64,000 nt of DNA from Marinobacterium arenosum (GTDB lineage Bacteria > Pseudomonadota > Gammaproteobacteria > Pseudomonadales > Balneatricaceae), in NCBI RefSeq assembly GCF_019795155.1, contig NZ_JAILYN010000007.1:1-64000 (forward strand), given 5' to 3'. Made by a program: the position numbers and the translations under genes. Each line of letters starts with the position of its first letter. Position 1 is the stretch's first letter. Under the pieces are notes generated by a model, which saw only the letters and a list, made by a program, of their open reading frames with translations, made no database searches and had not been told where the DNA came from. This document shows positions 1 through 9,555 of the stretch, piece by piece.

Positions 1-1
1 G

Positions 2-457
2 AACCTGCTGATCACCGGACCCTGCGGCAGCGGCAAGACCTACCTTGGCTGCGCGCTGGGCCACAGCGCCTGCCTGCGGGGCTACAGCGTGCGCTACTAC
101 CGGCTCTCTCGGCTGTTGCTGGAGCTGACCCAAGCCAAGGCCGACGGCAGCTACCACAAGCTGCTCAAATACTTGGCAAAGGTTCGGTTGCTGATGATCG
201 ACGACTGGGGACTGGAGCCGCTGAAACCGGCCCACCGCAATGACTTGATGGAGATTATGGACGACCGGCACGGCCAGACCTCGACGCTGGTGATCAGCCA
301 GCTGCCGACCGATCAGTGGTACGCCAGCATCGGCGACAGCACCCTAGCAGACGCCATCCTCGACCGGTTGATGCACAACGCCCACCGGTTACAGCTGAAG
401 GGTGAATCGATGCGGAAAATCCTCGGCCAGTTGACCGAAGATGAACACCTGGGCTAA
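2..457 (+). CDS. istB: IS21-family transposition helper ATPase IstB (5' partial)
   Basis: The reading frame is open from the first base of the window, so the N-terminus is missing. The visible part begins with a Walker A loop, GPCGSGKT, continues through a Walker B-like LLMIDDWG about 55 residues later, and ends with the sensor-like region (STLVISQLPTDQW, DAILDRLMHNAHRLQLKGESMRK) typical of IstB. IstB is the AAA+ ATPase that works with the IstA transposase to choose targets and drive IS21 transposition. An internal GTG at 89 could be mistaken for the start, but it lies downstream of the P-loop and would remove it. The gene looks intact at its 3' end. Confidence 0.9.
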   Translation, partial: NLLITGPCGSGKTYLGCALGHSACLRGYSVRYYRLSRLLLELTQAKADGSYHKLLKYLAKVRLLMIDDWGLEPLKPAHRNDLMEIMDDRHGQTSTLVISQLPTDQWYASIGDSTLADAILDRLMHNAHRLQLKGESMRKILGQLTEDEHLG

Positions 458-488
458 AAACGTCTGGGCGTGATGCGTTGAGAAATCA

Positions 489-532
489 GGTGTTCACGTT
501 CGTCCGGAATCGGTGTTCAACTTCGCCGGAAT
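489..532 (+). repeat. Two direct repeats at the IS21 terminus
   Basis: Bases 489-510 and 512-532 are near-identical copies that begin GGTGTTCA and end CCGGAAT. An inverted partial copy (TGAACACC) sits at the end of istB near 443-450. Multiple terminal repeats of this kind are the transposase-binding sites of IS21-type elements. Confidence 0.55.
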
Positions 533-537
533 ACGCA

Positions 538-1054
538 CCCGACGTCGGCAACCAGCAGTGGACGTTATTTTCGTGGCAGTTTCCTGGGGAATTTCCTGGC
601 TGGAATCGGTTTCCCGGCGAGTGCTGCTTCATGTGAGAAACCCCGCTTCCGATTAGGCTGGTTTTGTTGCTATAACGCTACGAGTGCTGATCCTATCCGT
701 TTATTTCCACCGTAGGCGCCAGGCCGTTCGCCTAGGCTACGTCGGTTGGGGGCGCAGCTCGCTCAAGCCAAGTCGGTTCTGATATCGGCCAACGCCCGCT
801 ATCTGTACAGGGACCGCAATATTCTTGCGGTATGCAATAAAGGGCATACCTGAGCCGAACTGCATCGTGATAAGGCAGAGGACTTCGGGGTATATCGCAA
901 CTTGGAAAAAGGGACTGGCGCCTCTGGGCGAAACTTAGGCGTCATGCGGGGGCTTGGCGAATCTAACCCTATAGCTTGAGCGGGAGAGAGGGGCTGTGAC
1001 GGCGCACTGCAGTGGATGACGGTCGTGATAGTGGCAGAGCAGCCTAACTGCGTG
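538..1054. other. Gene-free stretch between IS end and secF terminator
   Basis: I see no reading frame with credible codon use, no tRNA, and no strong hairpin with a T-tract here. It may be decayed chromosomal or IS-derived sequence. Confidence 0.4.
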
Positions 1055-1086
1055 GATTAAAAAAACAGCGGGCAGGGCCCGCTGTT
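1055..1086 (-). terminator. Intrinsic terminator of the yajC-secDF operon
   Basis: The arms AACAGCGGGC (1064-1073) and GCCCGCTGTT (1077-1086) form a 10-bp stem with a 3-nt loop. Read on the minus strand the stem is followed by seven T residues. It lies 25 bp beyond the secF stop codon. Confidence 0.9.
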
Positions 1087-1111
1087 GTTGTTTTGACTGT
1101 CTGAAGAACAA

Positions 1112-2032
1112 TCAGGGCCGGTCGTCCACCTCTTCCTCTTTCTCCGGCGGCAGTAAGTCTTCCTTGCAGATCCCCATCATTACCAGCACATTGGCGGCCA
1201 CGTAGATGGAGGAGTAGGTGCCCACCAGCACGCCGACCAGCAGCGCCACCGCGAAGCCGTGGATCATCTCGCCACCGAACACCGCCAGCGCCACCAGCAC
1301 CAGCAAGGTAGTCAACGAGGTCACCAGAGTGCGGCCAAGGGTCTGGCTCAGCGAGTTGTTCATGATCTCGATCGGGGTGCCCTTGCGCATCATGCGGAAG
1401 TTTTCGCGGATTCGGTCGGACACCACGATGGTGTCGTTCAGCGAGTAACCGATTACCGCCAGCACCGCCGCCAGCACGGTCAGGTCGAACTCGATCTGCA
1501 GCACCGAGAAGAAGCCCAGCACGATCAGTACATCGTGGGCCAGCGCTGCTACCGCGCCGACGGAGAACTTGAACTGGAAGCGGAACGCCACGTAGACCAT
1601 GATCATGAACAGCGCCAGCAACATGCCGAGACCGCCCTGTTCACGCAGCTCTTCACCGACCTGGGCGCCGACGAACTCGTTGCGGCGTAAGGTCAGGGTC
1701 TGGCTGCTGTCCTGTTGCAGCGCGGCGACCACCTTGTCACCCAGTTGCGGGTCATGGTCGCGGCCGAGCCTGATCAGGATATCGGTCGGAGAGCCAAACG
1801 TCTGCACCACCGCATCGTCGTAGCCGGCGGCGGCCAGCTGGTCGCGGATCTGGTTCAGGTCGGCCGGCTGTTCGTAACCGACCTCCACCAGGCTACCGCC
1901 GGTGAAGTCCAGGCCGAATTTCAGGCCGTTGACCGCTAGTGAGCCGATGGAGATCACCAGCAGCAGGATCGACAGCGCGGCCGCGCCCTTGCGCAGGCCC
2001 ATGAAGTTGTAGATTTTCACTGTATTCGCCAT
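1112..2032 (-). CDS. secF: Protein translocase subunit SecF
   Basis: SecF pairs with SecD in the inner membrane and uses the proton motive force to help pull proteins across after SecYEG/SecA translocation. The 306-residue length is normal. Visible landmarks are a first membrane helix at about 15-35, the conserved GLDFTGG at 40-46 that opens the periplasmic domain, and the membrane motif VIGYSLNDTIVVSDRIREN near 193-211 that belongs to the RND-type core. It starts 13 bp after the secD stop and shares its transcript; the transcript ends at the hairpin at 1055-1086. The charged C-terminal tail (EKEEEVDDRP) is cytoplasmic. Confidence 0.97.
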   Translation of the reverse strand: MANTVKIYNFMGLRKGAAALSILLLVISIGSLAVNGLKFGLDFTGGSLVEVGYEQPADLNQIRDQLAAAGYDDAVVQTFGSPTDILIRLGRDHDPQLGDKVVAALQQDSSQTLTLRRNEFVGAQVGEELREQGGLGMLLALFMIMVYVAFRFQFKFSVGAVAALAHDVLIVLGFFSVLQIEFDLTVLAAVLAVIGYSLNDTIVVSDRIRENFRMMRKGTPIEIMNNSLSQTLGRTLVTSLTTLLVLVALAVFGGEMIHGFAVALLVGVLVGTYSSIYVAANVLVMMGICKEDLLPPEKEEEVDDRP

Positions 2033-2045
2033 TCGGTCATCCCCC

Positions 2046-3899
2046 TCAGATCGCCAGTTTCTTGATGCTGCGACCGCCGTAGACCAGGTTGACCAGCAGA
2101 CGGGTCACCAGGATGGCGGTGAACATGGAGGTACAGATACCGACCGACAGGGTAACCGCGAAGCCCTTCACCGGACCGGTACCCATCGCGAACAGGATCA
2201 GCGCGGCCAGCAGGGTGGTGATATTGGCATCGAAGATGGTCGAGAAGGCGCGTTCGAAGCCGGCGTGGATTGCCGACTGCGGCGGCAGGCCGTTCTTCAA
2301 TTCCTCCTTGATGCGGGCGAAGATCAGTACGTTGGCATCCACCGCCATACCGACCGTCAACACGATGCCGGCGATACCCGGCAGGGTCAGTGTGGCCGAC
2401 AGCATCGACATCACCGCTACCAGCAGCACCAGGTTGAGTGTCAGGGCGACGTTGGCCAGCAGGCCGAACACCCGGTAGTAGATTGCCATGAAGATCAGCA
2501 CCAGTGCGAAGCCGATCTGTACCGAGGTCACACCCAGTTCGATGTTCTGGGCACCCAGGCTTGGCCCGACGGTACGCTCCTCGACGAAGTAGATCGGCGC
2601 CGCCAGGGCGCCGGCACGCAGCAGAAGTGCCAGCTCGGAGGACTCTCCGGCACCGTCCAGGCCGGTGATGCGGAACTGGTTGCCCAGTACCGTCTGGATG
2701 GTGGCCAGCGAGATGATGTTCTTCTCGACGTACGGCACCCGCTGCTCGACCTGCTGTCCGTCCACGGTCTTGTAGACGGTGCGCTGCTTATGCTCGACGA
2801 ACAGTACCGCCATGCGGCGCTTGACCGCGTTACGGGTGGTGCGTGCCATCAGCTCGCCGCCCTGGGAATCGAGGGTGATCGACACCTGCGGCATGCCGTT
2901 CTCGTCGAAGGTCGCGGCGGCGTTGGAGACGTTGTCACCCTTGATGATGATGTCCTTCTCCAGCGTTGCGGTGCGGCCCGGCTCACTGCGGAAATCGTAA
3001 GTTTCGGTGGTGGCCTTCGGCGCCCGCGGCGCGGCCTCCAGGCGGAACTCCAGGGTTGCGGTCTTACCGATGATCCGCTTGGCGGCCGCGGTGTCCTGAA
3101 TGCCCGGCAGCTGCACTACGATGCGGTTGCGGCCCTGACGCTGCACCAGAGGTTCGGCCACACCCAGTTCATTGACACGGTTGCGCAGGGTGGTCAGGTT
3201 CTGCTTGAGGGCGTAGTCCTCGATCTCGCGGATTGCCGCTTCGCTGAGGTTGACCACTACGTAGTAGGCATCGTCCTGATCGTCAGTGGTCACCAGGAAC
3301 TGCTGGTACTCCTTGCGCAGCAGCGACAACGCCTCGTCGCGCACCTCGGGTTGGGCGAACTTGGCCGCCAGGGAGCCGTCGGCGCGGGTTTCCAGGCTAC
3401 GGTAGCGCAGCCGCTCCTCACGCAGCTTGGATTTGATCTCGGCGGCGTAGTTTTCCAGCTTCTGGGCAACTGCGGTCGGCAGGTCGACCTCCAACAGGAA
3501 GTGCACCCCGCCACGCAGGTCAAGGCCCAGCTTCATCGGCCCGGCACCGATATCGGTCAGCCAGTCCGGCGTGGTCGGTGCCAGGTTCAGCGCCACCACG
3601 TAGTTGCTGCCCAGGGCATTGGCGACCACCGCCTTGGCCCTCAGTTGGGTTTCACTGTCCGCGAAACGGATCAGGCCGTTGCGTTCGTCCAGTTCGACGC
3701 TGGTGAAACTGATCCCTTCGCGCTCCAGTGCCTCTTTGGCGCGGTCGAGCAGCGGCTGGTCGACCTGGTAGGCGTCACGGCTGCCGGATAGCTGGATCGC
3801 ATAGTCATCCGGATAGAGGTTCGGTGCTGCGTACAGCGTGCCCAGTGCCAGCACCAGTACGATCAGCAGGGTTTTCCACAGGGGGTATCGATTGAGCAT
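2046..3899 (-). CDS. secD: Protein translocase subunit SecD
   Basis: This is the large partner of SecF in the Sec accessory complex. Its 617 residues match the gammaproteobacterial family. An N-terminal membrane anchor (about 8-24) is followed by the periplasmic P1 region, with LGLDLRGGVHF at 124-134, a second periplasmic section, and a five-helix RND-like block after residue 440 containing GMAVDANVLIFARIKEEL. The gene lies between yajC and secF on the minus strand as in most proteobacteria. A strong hairpin between yajC and this gene may reduce the amount of SecDF relative to YajC. Confidence 0.97.
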   Translation of the reverse strand: MLNRYPLWKTLLIVLVLALGTLYAAPNLYPDDYAIQLSGSRDAYQVDQPLLDRAKEALEREGISFTSVELDERNGLIRFADSETQLRAKAVVANALGSNYVVALNLAPTTPDWLTDIGAGPMKLGLDLRGGVHFLLEVDLPTAVAQKLENYAAEIKSKLREERLRYRSLETRADGSLAAKFAQPEVRDEALSLLRKEYQQFLVTTDDQDDAYYVVVNLSEAAIREIEDYALKQNLTTLRNRVNELGVAEPLVQRQGRNRIVVQLPGIQDTAAAKRIIGKTATLEFRLEAAPRAPKATTETYDFRSEPGRTATLEKDIIIKGDNVSNAAATFDENGMPQVSITLDSQGGELMARTTRNAVKRRMAVLFVEHKQRTVYKTVDGQQVEQRVPYVEKNIISLATIQTVLGNQFRITGLDGAGESSELALLLRAGALAAPIYFVEERTVGPSLGAQNIELGVTSVQIGFALVLIFMAIYYRVFGLLANVALTLNLVLLVAVMSMLSATLTLPGIAGIVLTVGMAVDANVLIFARIKEELKNGLPPQSAIHAGFERAFSTIFDANITTLLAALILFAMGTGPVKGFAVTLSVGICTSMFTAILVTRLLVNLVYGGRSIKKLAI

Positions 3900-3919
3900 G
3901 GTCGGTGCCCGGATCCTTC

Positions 3920-3962
3920 AAGCAAGAAAAGAAAAACGCCACTGAACTGTGCAGTGGCGTTT
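3920..3962 (-). terminator. Hairpin with T-rich tail between yajC and secD
   Basis: AAACGCCACTG (3934-3944) and its complement CAGTGGCGTTT (3952-3962) form an 11-bp perfect stem. On the minus strand it is followed by TTCTTTTC. It has the form of an intrinsic terminator but lies inside the operon, so it is more likely an attenuator or partial terminator. Confidence 0.7.
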
Positions 3963-3974
3963 GTATCCGCAGCC

Positions 3975-4304
3975 TTAGATGTTTTTGATCGTGCCTTTCG
4001 GCAGCGCGGCTGCAACGTGCAGTTTCTGGAACTTCAGTTCGGTACCTTCGCTGACTTCCAGTACCACGTAGTCGTCGTCCAGGCGGATCACTTTACCGAT
4101 GATGCCGCCGCTGGTGACCACTTCGTCGCCTTTGGAGAGGCCGCCGACCAGGTTTTTATGTTCCTTGGCGCGTTTGGCCTGCGGGCGCCACATGAAGAAG
4201 TAGAAGATCAGACCGAAGCCGACCAGGAACAGGATGTTGAACATCTCCGGAGCCGCAGCGCCTGCAGCGCCTTCGGCATATGCCGGGGAGATAAAGAAGC
4301 TCAT
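3975..4304 (-). CDS. yajC: Preprotein translocase subunit YajC
   Basis: YajC is a small single-span inner-membrane protein that associates with SecDF. The 109 residues show the family layout: a short N-terminal tail, one membrane helix at about 22-38 ending in the characteristic FFMWRPQAKRAKEH, then a small cytoplasmic domain with GLSKGDEVVTSGGIIGKV. It follows tgt and precedes secD, the standard order queA-tgt-yajC-secD-secF. Confidence 0.97.
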   Translation of the reverse strand: MSFFISPAYAEGAAGAAAPEMFNILFLVGFGLIFYFFMWRPQAKRAKEHKNLVGGLSKGDEVVTSGGIIGKVIRLDDDYVVLEVSEGTELKFQKLHVAAALPKGTIKNI

Positions 4305-4346
4305 TCGGCTTAACTCCTAATAACTCTATGAAAAATATGGATGTTC

Positions 4347-6526
<2,180 letters not shown>

Positions 6527-6606
6527 GAAACCAAAAAAGTGAGGTTGAGGAAGCGGCGAAGTGTACCGGAAAATCAGCTTTTTTTCAGGTCAGCGTAGAC
6601 AGAGCA

Positions 6607-6634
6607 TTGACGGATGCGCCGGGCCGCCTATAAT
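6607..6634 (+). promoter_or_regulatory. Sigma-70 promoter of tRNA-Leu
   Basis: TTGACG at 6607-6612 and a perfect TATAAT at 6629-6634 are separated by 16 bp. The mature tRNA begins 16 bp after the -10 box. Confidence 0.85.
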
Positions 6635-6650
6635 ACCGGCCTCACGATGT

Positions 6651-6737
6651 GCCAGTGTGGTGAAATTGGTAGACACGACGGATTCAAAATCCGTTGCCTT
6701 CACGGGCGTGCCGGTTCGAGTCCGGCCACTGGTACCA
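6651..6737 (+). tRNA. tRNA-Leu (anticodon CAA)
   Basis: This is an 87-nt class II tRNA with encoded CCA. The acceptor arm GCCAGTG pairs with CACTGGT, the anticodon stem ACGGA/TCCGT encloses the loop TTCAAAA (anticodon CAA, reading UUG), and a long variable arm and the T-loop GGTTCGAGTCC follow. Its 3' two-thirds is the left attachment site of the prophage, so bases from 6682 onward are phage-supplied but identical. The gene remains intact. Confidence 0.97.
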
Positions 6738-6740
6738 TGT
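6682..6740 (+). repeat. attL, 59-bp core of the prophage integration site
   Basis: Bases 6682-6740, from the anticodon loop to just past the CCA of tRNA-Leu, recur exactly at 17683-17741. Integrases of tyrosine type often use the 3' part of tRNA genes in this way. Confidence 0.95.
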
Positions 6741-6809
6741 GAACCCTTTGATTCTAAACGGGTTTACAAAGCACATCCCCCTAAGCGTTGTTTGTTGTCA
6801 TTCCTAAGT

Positions 6810-6831
6810 GGTCAACGAAGTGTCAACGCAG
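6810..6831. promoter_or_regulatory. Candidate integrase arm-type site, left
   Basis: The 22-bp sequence contains GTCAACG twice, 10 bp apart. A copy with two differences lies just inside the right end (17550-17571), in the same orientation. Paired arm sites inside both ends are expected for a tyrosine integrase with an N-terminal arm-binding domain. Confidence 0.55.
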
Positions 6832-6843
6832 AGCCAAAAAAAA

Positions 6844-8124
6844 TCAGGCCGCAGCCTTTCCGACAAGCCTTCGTTGTTTGATCGAAAGAGCCAACCAGCT
6901 ATACAGATCCGACTGACTCATTCCCCTGTTCTGATAGTAGCCTAAGATATCCTCCCAGCAGCCAGACGCCTTCAGGCAGTTCCACGCTTGATCAACCGTA
7001 ATCCCGTTTCTGGCGATGATGGATACGAAGTTTCCCAGAAAAAGCGCCACGTTCTTTTCGTTGCCGAGTCCCGGCGTTTTGTACGCTCGTTTCAGCACCT
7101 TCTCGGAGGCGCGTTCGAAACCCACATCATCATGCAACAGGCACCAGATCGGATCGACCCAAGCGGTATTGAAGTCGAGGCGGATACTGTCCAAGGCGTA
7201 TTGCCACAGCCCTTTGAGGTGGTCGAAGGCTTCCAGGTAGTTCGATAGACCCACGTCAGAGCCCCGCTCGAACTGTTTCAGCACCGAGTGATGGAAACGC
7301 ATTTCCAGACGCTGGACGGGCTTGTCAGGGTCATAGCTACCGCCGAGGTGCTGGAAGATCCCCGATTGTTCGCCTTCCCATTGGGAGCGGAAGAAGTCGA
7401 GCTTGTCGGATGCATGGGCTTCCTTGGTCTTGTCGTACAGGCACATCTGCAGGGACTTAACCGAACCGACTGTGATCGACTGCAAGCCACCGTATCTAAG
7501 CGCCACGTCTGAGGCTTCGAAGGTGAAACTGTCCAGGCCGTCACGGGTGGCACAACGCCGAGCGCGACAGGTGAGCCGGTCGAGGAAGTCAGCCCCAGGT
7601 TGCCAGCCTTGGAAGTCCAGGGCGAGGTGCACCGCGACACCTTGATGCTCTATCGGTCCAACCGACAGCCAATAGGCGATACCGTCCATCAGGTTCTGGG
7701 CGTCTTCCGGGGCGTACTTCAGCAGGAACTTAGGTGAGCACTCGACCTTGATATGGCTGGAGGTGTTCTCGATCTTGGCATGGCGTGACTTGATGAACAC
7801 GATCAGACCAATCTCGTTGTTCTGGAGCCGGATCTTATAACCAGAGCTACCGCCGTTGCAGACCGCGAACTCATAGCCGTGTACATGGATAGTCTGCGTC
7901 TTCTTGATACCTTCTTCGTACAGAGCATAAATCTCTTCGTAGACCTTCATGTCGAGCTGGCAGCGGTAGAGCTGGCGTACCGTGTCGACTGTTGAACGGA
8001 GCAGCTGTATCGAGCTGAGGTCTTGTATCTGACCAGGCCAACAGAAAATTCTTCCTTCCGGGGACTCCTGCATAATCCCACCTTGGTCAGGTGATAGATA
8101 ACGTCCGGGCATTTTCTTTTTCAT
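6844..8124 (-). CDS. Inovirus replication initiation protein (Rep_trans/RstA-like)
   Basis: This 426-residue protein resembles the replication initiators of filamentous phages, which nick the double-stranded form to start rolling-circle replication. Supporting blocks are the domain around 160-290, with LALDFQGW, LQMCLYDKTKEA near 226-238 and VQRLEMRFHHSVL near 270-282; these are the patterns seen in the Rep_trans family. The catalytic tyrosine is probably that in LYDKTKE, which I infer. The start used has GAAAGGGA upstream; internal ATGs at 8112 and 8073 are alternatives. It is the last gene before attL, downstream of the zot gene and a strong hairpin region. Confidence 0.85.
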   Translation of the reverse strand: MKKKMPGRYLSPDQGGIMQESPEGRIFCWPGQIQDLSSIQLLRSTVDTVRQLYRCQLDMKVYEEIYALYEEGIKKTQTIHVHGYEFAVCNGGSSGYKIRLQNNEIGLIVFIKSRHAKIENTSSHIKVECSPKFLLKYAPEDAQNLMDGIAYWLSVGPIEHQGVAVHLALDFQGWQPGADFLDRLTCRARRCATRDGLDSFTFEASDVALRYGGLQSITVGSVKSLQMCLYDKTKEAHASDKLDFFRSQWEGEQSGIFQHLGGSYDPDKPVQRLEMRFHHSVLKQFERGSDVGLSNYLEAFDHLKGLWQYALDSIRLDFNTAWVDPIWCLLHDDVGFERASEKVLKRAYKTPGLGNEKNVALFLGNFVSIIARNGITVDQAWNCLKASGCWEDILGYYQNRGMSQSDLYSWLALSIKQRRLVGKAAA

Positions 8125-8197
8125 GATCTGATTTCCCTTTCTTCGTATCTGTCCACTCTATGTGAACGTTGGTTAGATTTTTTGACACGTGCTACAG

Positions 8198-8264
8198 GGC
8201 CGTGTCGGACGGCCCCGGCCCGTCGCCCCTGCTGCCTGCTGCGCGTCAGCCGGGGCTACGGGCC
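8198..8264. other. Two strong hairpins: candidate phage origin, packaging signal or terminator
   Basis: A small hairpin, GGCCGT-5 nt-ACGGCC, spans 8198-8214. Overlapping no gene, a larger one spans 8217-8264: GGCCCGT then GCCCC pair with GGGGC then ACGGGCC across a single mismatch. They sit in the only long gap of the phage module, between the zot operon and rep. In filamentous phages the intergenic space holds the replication origin and packaging hairpin. There is no T-tract, so a simple terminator is less likely. The function is inferred. Confidence 0.5.
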
Positions 8265-8265
8265 G

Positions 8266-8349
8266 TTAGCTTTCATCGTCGTCGTTGGATTGGCAGAGCT
8301 TGAGCCAAAGCATCAAGGCCAAGCCGACATACACTAGGGCGATACTCAT
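8266..8349 (-). CDS. 27-residue membrane peptide coupled to zot
   Basis: A short gene begins with an ATG that overlaps the zot stop codon as ATGA, which is strong evidence that it is translated. It encodes 27 residues: one hydrophobic helix (IALVYVGLALMLWLKL) followed by a very acidic tail, SNDDDES. It has a membrane-protein layout. Filamentous phages encode several tiny inner-membrane assembly or capsid-end proteins; this could be one of them, but I recognise no specific family. Confidence 0.6.
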   Translation of the reverse strand: MSIALVYVGLALMLWLKLCQSNDDDES

Positions 8350-9236
8350 CGTTGGAACTCCCACCAGTGTTTAGGGGTGAAGGGTTGAACAAGCAGGCTG
8401 ATGCTGAAGATCAGCAGGCAGAACGCTTTGTTGAGGCGCTGTAGTAGCGTGGGCGGTGGCGGCAGCTTGTAGCCTTTGAGGTGGTATGGAGTCAGCAGAC
8501 AGTGGGTTCCCGCGGTGCCGTGATGTTTGATGGCCCAGGACGGCGCATACTCTTCGCTGAGTTTCTGGGCGGTGTTGTAGACCCGCTTCACGCTGTTGAT
8601 GTTGAAGTGCACCACCGAGGTTTTCAGGCTGCCCTTGGCGTTGGAGTGGCCGAGGTAGAACTTGGTTCGGATGGTGGAGGACGGGAAGCAGAGCGCGTCA
8701 CCGGTGAAGATCCGCCACAGCTTGCCGATAATCGGTATTGGCACCACCCCCATATTGATACCGAAGCCGGTTTCGTTGCCGACCGAGTTTCTGATCTGCT
8801 TGTCGAGCATTTCGATGTCTTGCACCAGGAACAGGGTGTCGTAGCCCATCTTGCGCAGAAGCACCGCGATGGAGATCAGCTCTAGCCGTCCTTTCTTGTT
8901 GAAGTCGCGGGTGTTCATGTTCTGGGCCAGCTCATCGAGCAACAGCAGGGAGTTTTCGCGGGCGTTGTAGTTGGGGCCGGGCATATAGCTGCCGTCTGGG
9001 CCGATGATCAGCCCCTTGTTGCCGATCGGCAGGTTCTTGAGGTCGTCGGCGGTGGGGTGATCGGGTAGCCGGTAGATCCGCATCGACTTGTCATGCTTGT
9101 TCTTGAAGTGTTCCGGGTAGAAGTCGACGTTGGTGCAGACGATACGGCCCTTCTTGAGGTAGCGGGTGACCGCGAGGTAAACGGCGGTGGCGGTTTTACC
9201 GGCCCCTAACGTGCCGGTCAGGATGCGGTAATACAT
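8346..9236 (-). CDS. Zot-family phage assembly ATPase (pI-like)
   Basis: This is the filamentous-phage morphogenesis ATPase, the counterpart of pI, which drives virion extrusion through the inner membrane. The Walker A loop GTLGAGKT lies at 8-15 and the Walker B strand LLLLDE at 97-102. A single membrane helix at about 271-286 near the C-terminus leaves only a short tail outside, so the periplasmic domain is much smaller than in the CTX phage protein after which the family is named. I see no reason to infer toxin activity. It is preceded by the pVI-like gene at a 4-bp gap and is translationally coupled to the 27-residue gene after it. Confidence 0.92.
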   Translation of the reverse strand: MYYRILTGTLGAGKTATAVYLAVTRYLKKGRIVCTNVDFYPEHFKNKHDKSMRIYRLPDHPTADDLKNLPIGNKGLIIGPDGSYMPGPNYNARENSLLLLDELAQNMNTRDFNKKGRLELISIAVLLRKMGYDTLFLVQDIEMLDKQIRNSVGNETGFGINMGVVPIPIIGKLWRIFTGDALCFPSSTIRTKFYLGHSNAKGSLKTSVVHFNINSVKRVYNTAQKLSEEYAPSWAIKHHGTAGTHCLLTPYHLKGYKLPPPPTLLQRLNKAFCLLIFSISLLVQPFTPKHWWEFQR

Positions 9237-9240
9237 GGCT

Positions 9241-9555
9241 CTATCCCTTGAGCATTTGTAGTAGGGTGCCGTGAAAGTCGATAGTGGCCCTCGCTATCGA
9301 GGCGGAGACTAACGCGCCGATACAGGCTACGGCATTGTCCGGCACCACCCAGGACATGGCGCGGCCCAGGTCGTCGCTGACGATGAACGACAGCCCGCCG
9401 ATGATGCCGGATACGGTGGCGTACCCCACCCCGACCACGCCGACGAAGGCACCGACCAGGGTGAGCCGCATGACGATGCCGGCGTCTATATGCTGGACGA
9501 AGCGCCCCAACAGCTTGTTGAACAGGAAGCCGATCAGTTCCGCTAGCTTAGGCAT
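9241..9555 (-). CDS. Minor coat protein, pVI-like (DUF2523/DUF5455 type)
   Basis: The protein is 104 residues and hydrophobic, with helices around 30-55 (LTLVGAFVGVVGVGYATVSGIIGGLSFIV) and 72-90. Position and size match the pVI-like minor coat proteins of inoviruses, which lie between the adsorption protein and the Zot/pI ATPase and cap one virion end with pIII. The start at 9555 has GAGGTG upstream and overlaps the end of the previous gene by 8 bp. A longer frame reaching 9597 exists but would begin inside the upstream gene without a ribosome site. Confidence 0.75.
   Translation of the reverse strand: MPKLAELIGFLFNKLLGRFVQHIDAGIVMRLTLVGAFVGVVGVGYATVSGIIGGLSFIVSDDLGRAMSWVVPDNAVACIGALVSASIARATIDFHGTLLQMLKG

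Larger units (their letters stand above)
1..537 (+). mobile_element. Right end of an IS21-family insertion sequence
   Basis: A partial istB gene runs in from the left edge and is followed by two near-identical copies of a 21-22 bp motif (489-510 and 512-532) and the end sequence CCGGAATACGCA. IS21-family elements characteristically carry repeated transposase-binding motifs next to their termini, and their ends commonly begin TG when read inward, which fits TGCGTATTCCGG read from about 537. The left end, istA and any target duplication lie outside the window, so the exact boundary at 537 is an inference. Confidence 0.6.

Noticed and set aside
2265-3791. Long plus-strand frame (508 codons) opposite secD
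   Set aside because: It is an antisense shadow produced by G+C-rich codon bias; its His/Gln/Arg-rich translation has no domain, while secD on the other strand is certain.
8346-9236. Zot as a tight-junction toxin
   Set aside because: The family name is historical. The ATPase motifs and inovirus context indicate a virion assembly protein, and the short C-terminal part after the membrane helix leaves little room for a secreted toxin peptide.
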